From: DATMRF01 sp035566435
GTDB taxonomy: Bacteria > Verrucomicrobiota > Verrucomicrobiia > Limisphaerales > UBA8199
Assembly: GCA_035566435.1 (NCBI GenBank)
Contig: DATMRF010000131.1
Location: 58,787-122,786, forward strand
Length of the DNA stretch: 64,000 bases
Reading direction: 5' to 3'
The notes under the pieces are model-generated. The model saw only the letters and a program-made list of their open reading frames with translations. It was not told the DNA's origin and searched no databases. Position numbers and translations under genes: made by a program. Below are positions 42,123 through 50,400 of the stretch, in pieces (position 1 is the first letter of the stretch; each line of letters begins with the position of its first letter).

Positions 42123-43211
42123 TTAGAGTTGAGCGGTCCTGGCTTTGACCCCGGCCTCGAGGCGGTTATCAACGTTGGCGGGGCCTACGACTCGCTCAGC
42201 GGCCGAAACGATCTGCTTTATTTGCTTTTCGTTCTTGACATTGCCGCTCAGCGTGACCCGTCCATTCACGGTTGTCACAGCGATTTGTATGCTCATAAAC
42301 CCACTGGTCTGGCGCACGATCTCAGTCAGCACGGCCTGAGTAATCTCCTGGTCGGAGCGACCGGAAGCGCCGGGCGTTCTGTCGGGCGTCCGGGCCGTGA
42401 CCGCCACTGGCCGGGCTTGCGCGGGCGGGCCCAAGCCGGTTTCATAGTGCTGACGGACCGCCGCCGCCAGCGCCGGTAAAGCCATGTCATTCCAGAACTC
42501 CTTTTGAAAGTGCGGCCCTGCGAGGAATCGCGCCCGCTCAACTGGGAGCACTAGGAACCCTGCGCTGTCCCCAGGCCGAATGGCTGAGGGCGGAACGACA
42601 TAGAAATCCCCCTGTCCGCCGGAGTTAGTCACCGGCTCGATAACATAATAGACGATCCGTCCGAATGGCAGATCCACCATGATGTCTTTTAGCGTGCCGA
42701 GGGTTTCGTTGCCGTGGCCGCGCACTGGCACGCCAAGCATCCCGGAAGCTGAAGTTAATTTTGCGGAAGGGCCGTCCGGGTTTTGCGGGCAGGTCTGGCC
42801 GAAATGGCGGCAGGACTCTTCGAAGCGGTTTTTGTCGAGCGCGTTAATCGCGCCGGTTTTGGCGACGTGCGGTGCGGTGGCGAATACCTTCTTGTCAGTA
42901 TTCATAACCAAACAGGCAATCGAGGCATCCGAAAAACTGCCGGTCGGAACCAGGGCAACCTCGTCCGAGCTGCTCGATACCAGTACGAGTGGCACCTGTC
43001 CGTTCGCCACGTCCAGGACCAAATCATTTACCCGGCCCAGGTTTTTTTCACGTGCATCTACCACCTTCCGTTGGAGGAGGGCGCTGGCTTGTTTAAGCAG
43101 CCCCAGCCGCCTTTGTTCGGCCGGCGCGGTGGAATCCTGCGCGCCAGCCATGAAGCCAGGATAAAAGGCGCCGACTAAAGCCAGCGCGAAGATTTTGTTT
43201 TTAAGCGACAT
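42123..43211 (-). CDS. Periplasmic PRC-barrel and BON-domain protein
   Basis: A 362-residue protein with a signal peptide (MSLKNKIFALALVGAFYPGF, cleaved near GAQD). A PRC-barrel-like domain (about 40-130) has KVVDAREKNLGRVNDLVLDV; a second PRC-like half (about 155-235) has VRGHGNETLGTLKDIMVDLP and GRIVYYVIEPV; a BON domain (about 285-355) has TTVNGRVTLSGNVKNEKQIK. BON domains bind phospholipid in proteins such as OsmY, so a stress or envelope role is likely but unproven. Confidence 0.85.
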   Translation of the reverse strand: MSLKNKIFALALVGAFYPGFMAGAQDSTAPAEQRRLGLLKQASALLQRKVVDAREKNLGRVNDLVLDVANGQVPLVLVSSSSDEVALVPTGSFSDASIACLVMNTDKKVFATAPHVAKTGAINALDKNRFEESCRHFGQTCPQNPDGPSAKLTSASGMLGVPVRGHGNETLGTLKDIMVDLPFGRIVYYVIEPVTNSGGQGDFYVVPPSAIRPGDSAGFLVLPVERARFLAGPHFQKEFWNDMALPALAAAVRQHYETGLGPPAQARPVAVTARTPDRTPGASGRSDQEITQAVLTEIVRQTSGFMSIQIAVTTVNGRVTLSGNVKNEKQIKQIVSAAERVVGPANVDNRLEAGVKARTAQL

Positions 43212-43433
43212 AACAACGACCCTTCCGATGCTTCAGATGTATCAAAACAGGACAAGGTGTCCCGGCGCGGCATGAAACTCAGCCGCTTTGGACCCGAGCG
43301 CTCTGCGCGGCGAGGCTCTCCTGCGCTCGAGCAAGACAGGTCTTGCATTCTTATGGTTTGGAGAGCGTTGAGCGTGCCAACTCACAACTTTTTCCTTCAC
43401 CTCGCAAGCCGTGCGGCTACCATGAGTTGCTCT

Positions 43434-43919
43434 ATGAAGAACTCGATCTCCGCTACCCTAAGTGAGCTGCTGTCGCCGGGCCGAATCAATTTGAATTTGC
43501 GCAGCGCCGACCGCGAGGCCGTCCTGAGCGAGCTGGTCAATCAGATCCCCGAACTCGCCAAGCAGCCGGAGGCGCGCCAAACCCTGCTGCGTGCGCTGCG
43601 CGAGCGCGAGCAGTTGCACAGTACCGGGATTGGCGACGGCATTGCGCTGCCGCACGCCCGGAATGCGCTCGTCGGTTTGGTCGACCGACCGTTGATCGTT
43701 TTCGGGCGCCATGCGGAGGGCATCCCCTATGGCGCGATCGACGCTGTCCCGGCGCGGATGTTTTTCTTGTTAATTGCACCCACCGTTACTCAGCACCTCG
43801 CCATCCTCGCCCGGCTCAGCCGCCTGCTCCATGATCCGCGGCTGCGGCAGAATCTGCTGACGGCGGACAGTCCCGAGAAGGTGATTGGGCTCATCCGGGA
43901 AGGGGAAGCGAAGATGTGA
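43434..43919 (+). CDS. ptsN: PTS EIIA domain protein (PtsN-like)
   Basis: From ATG 43434 (MKNSISATLSELLSPGRINL) the product is 161 residues, the length of a stand-alone EIIA of the fructose/nitrogen type. Residues REAVLSELVNQI and LLRALREREQLHSTGIGDGI lead to the phospho-accepting His in GIALPHARNALV; MFFLLIAPTVTQHLAILARL and LTADSPEKVIGLIRE complete the fold. It is likely a regulatory phosphocarrier that responds to nitrogen or carbon status. No HPr, EI or membrane EII gene is beside it. An ATG at 43422 is an alternative start. Confidence 0.9.
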   Translation: MKNSISATLSELLSPGRINLNLRSADREAVLSELVNQIPELAKQPEARQTLLRALREREQLHSTGIGDGIALPHARNALVGLVDRPLIVFGRHAEGIPYGAIDAVPARMFFLLIAPTVTQHLAILARLSRLLHDPRLRQNLLTADSPEKVIGLIREGEAKM

Positions 43920-43923
43920 GGTG

Positions 43924-43990
43924 TGAAACGTGATGCGTGAAGTTAAACGATGACCGGGCCCCTTCTGTAGGTTTTCCGCATCACGTTTCA
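43924..43990. repeat. 14-bp perfect inverted repeat between convergent genes
   Basis: tgaaacgtgatgcg (43924-43937) and cgcatcacgtttca (43977-43990) are exact reverse complements with a 39-base spacer. The text shares tcacgcatcac with the tandem heptamers inside the kinase gene at 62.2 kb. It may act as a terminator for ptsN and trmL. Confidence 0.8.
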
Positions 43991-43994
43991 GGTT

Positions 43995-44465
43995 TCACTC
44001 ATGACCCTCCCCCGCAAACCCCAGCTGCCGCAGCGCTTCGAACAACACCAACGCGACACAGTTCGACAAATTCAGCGAACGTGCATTAGGGTTGAACATC
44101 GGGATGCGCACCCAGCGCTCCTTATTGGCCGCCAGCAGCTTTTCCGGTAAACCGGCCGTCTCGCGGCCGAACACCAGGTAATCACCCGGCAAGAAACGCG
44201 GTTCGGTGTACAATCGGGGGCCGCGCGATTCAACGTACCAAAGTCGCGCGCCGGCAGGGAGTTGCTCCTGGAAAGCGGCCCAGGCTTTCCACCGGTGCCA
44301 TTCGACCTGCTCCCAGTAATCCATTCCCGACCGCTTGAGTTGGGCATCATCCAGCTTGAACCCGAGTGGTTCAATCAGGTGGAGCTGTGAGCGCGTGGCC
44401 GCGCACAGCCGTGCGACGTTGCCCGTGTTCGGTGGAATCTCGGGTTCAACCAGAACGATATGCAT
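43995..44465 (-). CDS. trmL: tRNA (cytidine/uridine-34-2'-O)-methyltransferase
   Basis: A 156-residue SPOUT methyltransferase of the TrmL/YibK type: MHIVLVEPEIPPNTGNVARL, CAATRSQLHLIEPLGF, GDYLVFGRETAGLPEKLLAA and the knot segment MFNPNARSLNLSNCVALVLF. It methylates the wobble ribose of certain leucine tRNAs with S-adenosylmethionine. Length and motifs are typical of the minimal single-domain form. It lies in a minus-strand run with truA, ruvX and hemL, separated from truA by an inverted repeat. Confidence 0.94.
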   Translation of the reverse strand: MHIVLVEPEIPPNTGNVARLCAATRSQLHLIEPLGFKLDDAQLKRSGMDYWEQVEWHRWKAWAAFQEQLPAGARLWYVESRGPRLYTEPRFLPGDYLVFGRETAGLPEKLLAANKERWVRIPMFNPNARSLNLSNCVALVLFEALRQLGFAGEGHE

Positions 44466-44484
44466 AAATGGGGAAGCCAGAAGG

Positions 44485-44602
44485 CAGAATGAAGAATGAA
44501 CTGACTGGCAGAAGAAACTGGCGGGCGAACGTTGCGCGCGCTTCCGCCTGCTGGCTTCGCCCGCCTACCTTGTGCCTGTTGGTTGCTTCATTCTTCATTC
44601 TG
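44485..44602. repeat. 16-bp perfect inverted repeat overlapping the truA 3' end
   Basis: cagaatgaagaatgaa (44485-44500) and ttcattcttcattctg (44587-44602) are exact reverse complements separated by 86 bases. The second arm supplies the last codons and TGA of truA (residues GRMQNEE). Extra tracts gcattctaccttctgctttttttt extend the element into the gene end. Confidence 0.8.
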
Positions 44603-45394
44603 CATTCTACCTTCTGCTTTTTTTTTCGCCTGCCTCCTTTTTCTGTAGACCACCTTCCACAACACCAGGCCGTGGGCCGGCGCGGTCATGCCGGCGGCCC
44701 GGCGATCTTTCTTCGCCAGCATCGCCTTGATTTCTTCCGCGGCGAATTTCCCCAAGCCGATTTGTACGAGCGTGCCGACGATGCCACGGCACATTTTGTA
44801 CAGGAAGCCGTCGCCTTCGATAAGAAACGTGAACAGGGGCCCGCTGCGCCTGACTTCGCAGCGGGCCAGCGTGCGCATGGTGCTGTCCCTGGCATAGCCG
44901 GGATTCGCGGCGAACGATCGGAAATCGTGCCGGCCCGTGAGCCCGGCCGCGGCGCGGCGCATCGCCGGCAAGTCGAGCGGACGCGGGACCTGCCACGCCG
45001 TGTGGCGGATGAGCGGGTTCATTGCCGTATGATTCCAGACGAAATAACGATACTGCTTTCCGGTGGCATCGAACCGCGCATGGAAGTCTTTGCCGGCACG
45101 GGCAGCCGCGAGCACTCGAATGTCTTCCGGCAGCCACGCATTCAGGGCCAGCGCGAGCTTGGGCGAGGCCATTCGACACTCGCCGCGTCGCACTTCGAAG
45201 TGAGCGACCATCCCCAGGGCATGGACCCCGGTGTCGGTTCGGCTCGAACTGTGCAGGCGGGGATGGCTGAGAAAGAGCTTCGCCAGAGCTTCCTCTACCT
45301 TCTGCTGCACGCCCGTGCCGATTTTCTGCACCTGCCAACCCTCGTAGCCGGTGCCGTCGTAGGCGATGGTCAGTTTGAATTTAACAACGTCCAC
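44588..45394 (-). CDS. truA: tRNA pseudouridine synthase A
   Basis: Modifies U38-U40 of many tRNAs. The start is set at GTG 45394 (VDVVKFKLTIAYDGTGYEGW), which fits the family N-terminus; the frame extends to 45451 through a dispersed repeat. Motifs: TIAYDGTGYEGWQVQ, the catalytic Asp in LHSSSRTDTGVHALGMVAHF, AARAGKDFHARFDATGKQYR, FLIEGDGFLYKMCRGIVGTL. The tail RKRRQAKKKAEGRMQNEE runs into an inverted-repeat arm, so the normal C-terminus has probably been replaced or extended. Confidence 0.93.
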   Translation of the reverse strand: MDVVKFKLTIAYDGTGYEGWQVQKIGTGVQQKVEEALAKLFLSHPRLHSSSRTDTGVHALGMVAHFEVRRGECRMASPKLALALNAWLPEDIRVLAAARAGKDFHARFDATGKQYRYFVWNHTAMNPLIRHTAWQVPRPLDLPAMRRAAAGLTGRHDFRSFAANPGYARDSTMRTLARCEVRRSGPLFTFLIEGDGFLYKMCRGIVGTLVQIGLGKFAAEEIKAMLAKKDRRAAGMTAPAHGLVLWKVVYRKRRQAKKKAEGRMQNEE

Positions 45395-45400
45395 AAAATC

Positions 45401-45524
45401 AACCACCGTTGAACCCAGATGGACACAGAGATGAAGGCGCCAGGGTGCCACGATCGGGCATTCAGAATCAGTCTGTTCTCGCTAATCTGTGCCGATCCGC
45501 GTCCATCTGTGGTTTGAGGGTTCA
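45401..45524. repeat. Dispersed repeat pair around the ruvX-truA junction
   Basis: aaccaccgttgaacccagat followed by ggacacagag (45401-45430) has an imperfect inverted partner gcgtccatctgtggtttgag (45499-45518). The shared core is AGATGGAC / GTCCATCT. It resembles the ATCTGTGTCCATCTGTGGTT-type intergenic repeats known from several environmental phyla. Confidence 0.6.
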
Positions 45525-45935
45525 GCCAGCCAGACTGTCGAGGTAGCTCTGCAGTAGGATGGCCGCGGCCATTTTATCCACTTTCTCCTTTCGTTTTTCG
45601 CGGCGCACGTTGCCCTCGATGAGAAACCGGTTCGCCTGGGCGGAGGTCAGCCGTTCGTCCCAGGTCTTAATGGGCGCCGTGACGGCGCTTCTCAGGGCGG
45701 CGACGAATTCCTGGACCTTGAGCGCCGCCGGACCGTAGCTTCCATTCATGTTCCGCGGCAGGCCGACGAGGATCAGCTCCACCTCTTTTTCGCGCAGCAA
45801 TTCTTTCAGCCGCGCCAGGAAGCTGGCGAACGGCTCGGCGGAAATGTATTCCAACGGCTGGGCGATCAGTTTCAGCTCGTCGCTGAGAGCGACGCCGATC
45901 CGCTTCGACCCGTGATCCAAGGCGAGGATTCTCAT
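45522..45935 (-). CDS. ruvX: RuvX/YqgF RNase H-fold nuclease
   Basis: A 137-residue YqgF-family protein: MRILALDHGSKRIGVALSDE with the first catalytic Asp, VELILVGLPRNMNGSYGPAA, and the Asp/Glu-containing ends IKTWDERLTSAQANRFL and KEKVDKMAAAILLQSYLDS. Members process pre-16S rRNA and have been proposed as Holliday-junction resolvases. It starts 3 bases after hemL ends, so translation is probably coupled. Confidence 0.95.
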   Translation of the reverse strand: MRILALDHGSKRIGVALSDELKLIAQPLEYISAEPFASFLARLKELLREKEVELILVGLPRNMNGSYGPAALKVQEFVAALRSAVTAPIKTWDERLTSAQANRFLIEGNVRREKRKEKVDKMAAAILLQSYLDSLAG

Positions 45936-45938
45936 CGC

Positions 45939-47225
45939 TTACAAGGCCTTCATCGCTTTCGCGGCGGCGCGCACGGTTTTGTTGATGTCCGCGTCGGTAT
46001 GCGCCGTGGAGAGGAAGCCGGCTTCGAACTGTGACGGCGCCAGATAAATCCCCTCGCTGAGCATGCCTTGGAAGTACTTCTTGAACCGTTCGCGGTCACT
46101 CCTCATAGCATCCGCCAGGTTGTGCACGGGGTGTTCGGTGAAATAGCCGCAAAACATCGAGCCGCAACGGTTGAACTGGACCGGCACGCCAGCTTGTCTT
46201 GCGGCGTCCTTGAGCCCCGCCTCCAAAGATGCGCCAAGCTGCTCGAGCCGCTCGTAGGCATTGCCGGCCGCCAGCGCTTCCAGCGCGGCGAGGCCTGCGG
46301 CCATCGCCAGCGGGTTGCCGCTCAGCGTGCCCGCCTGGTACACCGGCCCGAGCGGCGCGAGGCAATCCATGATCTCTGACCGGCCTCCGAAGGCCCCGAC
46401 CGGCAAGCCGCCGCCGATCACTTTGCCAAAACAGCTCAGGTCGGGCTTGATGCCGAACCGCTCCTGAGCGCCGCCTTTGGCCAGCCGGAACCCCGTCATC
46501 ACCTCGTCAAAGATCAATAGCGCGCCCTGCTTTCGGGTGATCTCCCGCAGGAACTCGAGGTAGCCGGGCCGGGGTAGATACAGACCCGCATTGCCCGGCA
46601 CCGGTTCGAGGATGATGCCGGCGACCTGGCCTTCGTTGGCGGCAAATGCGGCGGTAACGGCCTCGGGCTCGTTGTAAGGCAACACGATAGTGTGCTGCGT
46701 GAACGCCGCTGGGACACCCGCGCTGTCCGGGTTGCCGAAGGTTAGCGCTCCTGAGCCGGCTTTGACCAGCAGCGAGTCCGTGTGTCCATGGTAACAGCCG
46801 TCGAACTTGATAATCTTCTCGCGCTGGGTGAACCCGCGTGCCAGCCGGATGGCGGACATGGTGGCTTCGGTGCCCGAGTTGCACATGCGCACCTTCTGCA
46901 CGCTGGGTACCAACGAGCAAATCCGCTGCGCCATCGTCACTTCAAACGGGTTCGGAATCCCGAAGCTCGTGCCGTTCTCAGCGGCCTGCTGCACCGCCCG
47001 GATGATGTCAGGGTAGGCATGACCGAGGATAGCCGGCCCCCACGTGCCAACATAATCCACATACTCGTTGCCATCCACGTCCCAGACCCGGGCGCCCTTG
47101 GCCTTGTTCACGAAGAACGGCTGGCCGCCGACCGCCCGGAAGGCACGCACCGGCGAGTTCACGCCACCCGGAATGTATTTCAGGGCCTCAGCAAATAGTT
47201 GCTCCGAGTTGGTGCGCGGCATCAT
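45939..47225 (-). CDS. hemL: Glutamate-1-semialdehyde 2,1-aminomutase
   Basis: A PLP enzyme of the C5 pathway that makes 5-aminolevulinate for haem and other tetrapyrroles. 428 residues: IPGGVNSPVRAFRAVGGQPF, GTWGPAILGHAYPDIIRAVQ, CNSGTEATMSAIRLARGFT, the DEVMTGFRLAKGGAQERFG segment and the PLP Lys in CFGKVIGGGLPVGAFGG. Length and order are typical. It heads the minus-strand run hemL-ruvX. A second ATG at 47222 would remove one residue. Confidence 0.97.
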   Translation of the reverse strand: MMPRTNSEQLFAEALKYIPGGVNSPVRAFRAVGGQPFFVNKAKGARVWDVDGNEYVDYVGTWGPAILGHAYPDIIRAVQQAAENGTSFGIPNPFEVTMAQRICSLVPSVQKVRMCNSGTEATMSAIRLARGFTQREKIIKFDGCYHGHTDSLLVKAGSGALTFGNPDSAGVPAAFTQHTIVLPYNEPEAVTAAFAANEGQVAGIILEPVPGNAGLYLPRPGYLEFLREITRKQGALLIFDEVMTGFRLAKGGAQERFGIKPDLSCFGKVIGGGLPVGAFGGRSEIMDCLAPLGPVYQAGTLSGNPLAMAAGLAALEALAAGNAYERLEQLGASLEAGLKDAARQAGVPVQFNRCGSMFCGYFTEHPVHNLADAMRSDRERFKKYFQGMLSEGIYLAPSQFEAGFLSTAHTDADINKTVRAAAKAMKAL

Positions 47226-47249
47226 GCAGGAAAAGGCTATCGGGCGGGG

Positions 47250-47445
47250 CGCCGGTTTTCAACCGGCTTTTCCCCCCGGACCGCGGGCGGATTTTACTTT
47301 ATTCAAATGTTCACGCAAACCCATGGAAGCAGCGCAGGTTTCTAATCTGCCAAGCCTCAAATCGTCCGAAGCGCTCGACCAATTCCAGCCCTTGCAGAAT
47401 GGAATTCTGCGAGACGGCAAATCGAGAATCTGCGCTGCCCCCGCG
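47250..47445. repeat. Repeat-rich gap before the lone receiver gene
   Basis: gccggttttcaaccggc (about 47252-47268) is a near-perfect palindrome. gcagcgcag (47329-47337) pairs with ctgcgctgc (47430-47438), and aggtttctaatct lies beside the first arm. The text fits the GCGCAGGTTTCCAACCTGC style of dispersed repeat. No gene is seen. Confidence 0.5.
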
Positions 47446-47494
47446 CTGGGATAAAAGTCTTGCTTGTGGGGCTGGTTTCTTGCTGAATTTTCGC

Positions 47495-47854
47495 ATGGGG
47501 AAGAAGATTCTCTTCGTCGATGACGAAGAAGACTGGCGCTTGATCGTGGCGACCACGCTGAAGGGGGTCGGCCATGACGTAATGACCGCCAAGGACGCCT
47601 CGGAGGCGATGGAGTTAAGCGAGGGCGTGAAGCTGGGCCTCATCATACTGGACCTGAACCTGGCGGGCGAGAACGGCGTTATGCTCATGCGGTTTCTGCG
47701 CCGGAACCATCCTGAGGTGCCGATCCTGGTCTACACGGGGATGGAACATGACGAGGAGGCCGTCAAAACAATGCTCCTGCAAGGCGCGGCCCAGTACCTT
47801 CGCAAAGGTCCCATGGAAGATTTGGTTAAGGCGGTGAGCCGTTCGTTCCGGTAG
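47495..47854 (+). CDS. Stand-alone receiver (CheY-like) protein
   Basis: From ATG 47495 the product is a single 119-residue receiver domain: MGKKILFVDDEEDWRLIVAT with the acidic triad, phospho-acceptor Asp in LGLIILDLNLAGENGVMLMR, Thr in ILVYTGMEHDEEA and switch Lys in YLRKGPMEDLVKAV. No output domain, so it should act through protein contacts, for example in a phosphorelay or chemotaxis-like pathway. No kinase is adjacent. The open frame upstream to 47399 is repeat sequence. Confidence 0.9.
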   Translation: MGKKILFVDDEEDWRLIVATTLKGVGHDVMTAKDASEAMELSEGVKLGLIILDLNLAGENGVMLMRFLRRNHPEVPILVYTGMEHDEEAVKTMLLQGAAQYLRKGPMEDLVKAVSRSFR

Positions 47855-47872
47855 CGACTCCCAACCGCGGCG

Positions 47873-49288
47873 TTACGGTGTTGGCCGTGCCAGATAGTCG
47901 TTAATAGCTTTGGCGGCGCGTTTGCCGTCGCCCATCGCCAGAATGACGGTCGCGGCGCCCCGGACAATGTCGCCGCCGGCGAACACGCCCGGCAGGCTCG
48001 TCATCCCATTGTCATCGACAACGATGTTGCCCCACCGGTTGAGCTTTAGGTCGGGACAAGTCGACGTGAGCAGCGGGTTGGCTCGAGTGCCGATGGCGAC
48101 AACCACGATCTCGCAAGGAATCACAAACTCCGAGCCAGGCACTTCGACCGGCCGGCCGCGGCCGGAGGCGTCCGGTTTGCCCAGTTGCATGCGCACGGAT
48201 TTCAGGCCGGTCACCCATTTTTTTTCGTTGCCAATGACCTCCACCGGCGCCACCAGGAATTCAAAATCGATGCCTTCTTGCTCGGCGTGGTGAATTTCCT
48301 CGGCCCGGGCGGGCATCTCCTTGCGCGTGCGGCGGTAAACGATCATCGAGGATTCGGCGCCCAGTCGTTTCGCCGTGCGGGCAGAGTCCATCGCGACGTT
48401 GCCGCCGCCGATAGTGGCGATGCGTTTGCCGCCGAGCACCGGGGTGTCGGAGCGGGGGAACTGGTACGCCGCCATCAGGTTCACGCGCGTCAGGTATTCA
48501 TTGGCGGAATAAACGCCCTTGAAGTTTTCGCCAGGCACATTCATGAACACCGGAAGGCCGGCGCCGTTGGCGACAAACACCGCGTCGAACTGGTCCCGCA
48601 ATTCCTGCAAAGTATAGGTCCGGCCAATCACCGTATTGCAGACGATCTTGACCCCGGCCCGCTCGAGGCGGGCCACCTCGGCCTGCACGATCTTTTTCGG
48701 AAGGCGGAATTCAGGAATCCCATAGACCAGCACTCCGCCGGGCTTGTGCAGCGCCTCGAAAATCGTGACGGCATGGCCGTGCTTCGCTAATTCGCCGGCG
48801 GCGGTCAGCCCGCCAGGGCCGGCGCCGACGACGGCGACCTTTCTGCCGCTGCGCGCTCCCGTTTCCAGTTTTAACTGGTCGCTGTGGCCGCCGGCCCAAT
48901 CGCCCACGAAGCGCTCCAGGTAGCCGATCGCCACCGGCAACCCCTTGTGGCCGCGAATGCACTCGACTTCGCACTGCGTCTCCTGCGGGCAGACGCGGCC
49001 GGTGACGGCCGGCAGAGCGTTGTCATTGAGCAGTGACCGCGCCGCTTCCCCAAGGTTGCCCTCCGAAAGCAATTCGATGAAGCGCGGAATGTTCACCATC
49101 ACCGGGCAACCGGACACACATTTGGGGTCCTTGCACTGCAAGCAGCGTTCGGCCTCGAGCAAGGCGGCCTTCTCAGGCAACCCCAGATTTACCTCGGTGA
49201 AATTGGCGTTGCGCAACAGCGGCTCCTGTTCCGACATTTTTTGTCGGTTGATTTGCAGACGCTGTTTGGTGGTGAACTTGGTACTCAC
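47873..49288 (-). CDS. nfnB: GltD-like large subunit of NADH-dependent ferredoxin:NADP oxidoreductase
   Basis: A 471-residue flavoprotein: an N-terminal helical domain with iron-sulfur ligands (AERCLQCKDPKCVSGCP, GRVCPQETQCEVECIRGHKG), then FAD- and NAD(P)-binding Rossmann folds (KVAVVGAGPGGLTAAGELA, KRIATIGGGNVAMDSARTAK) and LPGVFAGGDIVRGAATVILA. It belongs to the glutamate-synthase small-subunit family, but no GltB gene is present. Its start overlaps by 4 bases (ATGA) the stop of an NfnA/PyrK-like gene, the typical arrangement of NfnAB, a flavin-bifurcating enzyme linking NADH, NADPH and ferredoxin. Confidence 0.87.
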   Translation of the reverse strand: MSTKFTTKQRLQINRQKMSEQEPLLRNANFTEVNLGLPEKAALLEAERCLQCKDPKCVSGCPVMVNIPRFIELLSEGNLGEAARSLLNDNALPAVTGRVCPQETQCEVECIRGHKGLPVAIGYLERFVGDWAGGHSDQLKLETGARSGRKVAVVGAGPGGLTAAGELAKHGHAVTIFEALHKPGGVLVYGIPEFRLPKKIVQAEVARLERAGVKIVCNTVIGRTYTLQELRDQFDAVFVANGAGLPVFMNVPGENFKGVYSANEYLTRVNLMAAYQFPRSDTPVLGGKRIATIGGGNVAMDSARTAKRLGAESSMIVYRRTRKEMPARAEEIHHAEQEGIDFEFLVAPVEVIGNEKKWVTGLKSVRMQLGKPDASGRGRPVEVPGSEFVIPCEIVVVAIGTRANPLLTSTCPDLKLNRWGNIVVDDNGMTSLPGVFAGGDIVRGAATVILAMGDGKRAAKAINDYLARPTP

Positions 49289-50121
49289 AAGCCGATCTTG
49301 CAGGCTCCGGTTTCACAGGCGGTGCGGGCTTGCTGCTCGAAATTGCGGTAGGTCGTCAGGCGGTCCATCAGCAAGTCGAAATCGACCAGGTGCCCGTCAA
49401 ATTCCGGGCCATCGACACAAGCAAAGAGCGTTTGGCCCCCCACACCGACCCGGCAACCGCCGCACATGCCCGTACCGTCCACCATCACCGGGTTCAAGGA
49501 AACTATCGTGTGGACACCCAACGGCCGCGTGAGGTTCACCACCGCGCGCATCATTGGTACCGGCCCCACCGCATAGACGACGTCCACGCCGCCCTTTGCC
49601 AGAGCATCCTTGGCCGCATCGGTCACAAAACCATGCCGGCCATAACTGCCGTCATCCGTGCAGACCAGTACCTCGCCCAGGCGCTGCAATTCGTTCTCGA
49701 AAATCACCCATTCCCACGAACGCCCGCCGATAATGCTGAGCACCGACACCCGCCGCCGCTGCAATCCTTGCGCGATGGGATGCACCACTGCGGTTCCCAC
49801 GCCGCCCCCGATGCAAACGGCGCGCCCCTTGGAAATCAGTTCAGTGGGTTTGCCCAGCGGCCCGACGATATCTGCGATACCCTGGCCCGGTTGGAGCGCC
49901 ACCAGTTCCATCGTGCTCTTGCCGACCGCCTGGATCACCAGCGCGATCGTGCCCTTCTCCGGTTCCGCATCCGCAATGGTCAGTGGAATTCGCTCCGCGC
50001 CCTCCCCCAGGTGAACGATGACGAACTGGCCGGGCTGGCGGATTTGAGCGATTCGGGGCGCAACGACGTCCAGCCGGGTGACGTTCGGGCTCAAGCGGGT
50101 CCTAGAAACAACTTCGTGCAT
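49285..50121 (-). CDS. nfnA: NfnA-like FAD/NAD-binding iron-sulfur subunit
   Basis: A 278-residue ferredoxin-NADP-reductase-like protein of the PyrK/SudB/NfnA group. FAD-binding beta barrel with IRQPGQFVIVHLGEGAERIP and LTIADAEPEKGTIALVIQAV; NAD-binding fold with AVCIGGGVGTAVVHPIAQGL; and a Cys cluster for a [2Fe-2S] centre, GTGMCGGCRVGVGGQTLFAC with a final VDGPEFDGHLVDF. It is upstream of and overlaps nfnB. Together they should catalyse NADH + 2 NADPH + ferredoxin exchange in the cytoplasm. The same pair without bifurcation can act as sulfide dehydrogenase. Confidence 0.87.
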   Translation of the reverse strand: MHEVVSRTRLSPNVTRLDVVAPRIAQIRQPGQFVIVHLGEGAERIPLTIADAEPEKGTIALVIQAVGKSTMELVALQPGQGIADIVGPLGKPTELISKGRAVCIGGGVGTAVVHPIAQGLQRRRVSVLSIIGGRSWEWVIFENELQRLGEVLVCTDDGSYGRHGFVTDAAKDALAKGGVDVVYAVGPVPMMRAVVNLTRPLGVHTIVSLNPVMVDGTGMCGGCRVGVGGQTLFACVDGPEFDGHLVDFDLLMDRLTTYRNFEQQARTACETGACKIGL

Positions 50122-50302
50122 GCGGAATTCAGTCAGCAGCGGGTGAGGGCGCGAAGGAGGATCATTGGCCGACCACTCCCCAGCAGATTGTGGGGGCGAA
50201 ACGTAAGTACGGCGGCGCGCTAACTTTCATAAGCCGCCAGAATGGTGGGGATGATTTTGATAAAAGTCAACAGCGTTGGCGGCATTGCGAGAGCGAGAGG
50301 TG

Positions 50303-50390
50303 GGGAGGGCGAGCGTCCCCGCCAGCCCGCAATTCCGTGGCGAAAAGGGGTCGCGGGGACAATGGGGCTCGCGGGGACGCTCGCCCTCCC
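50303..50390. repeat. 20-bp perfect inverted repeat
   Basis: gggagggcgagcgtccccgc (50303-50322) and its exact reverse complement gcggggacgctcgccctccc (50371-50390), with a 48-base spacer. The arm sequence, with one change, occurs inside argC at 21409. It ends 10 bases before the stop of the beta-helix/Ig gene and may serve as its terminator. Confidence 0.85.
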
Positions 50391-50400
50391 GGAGCGGGGG

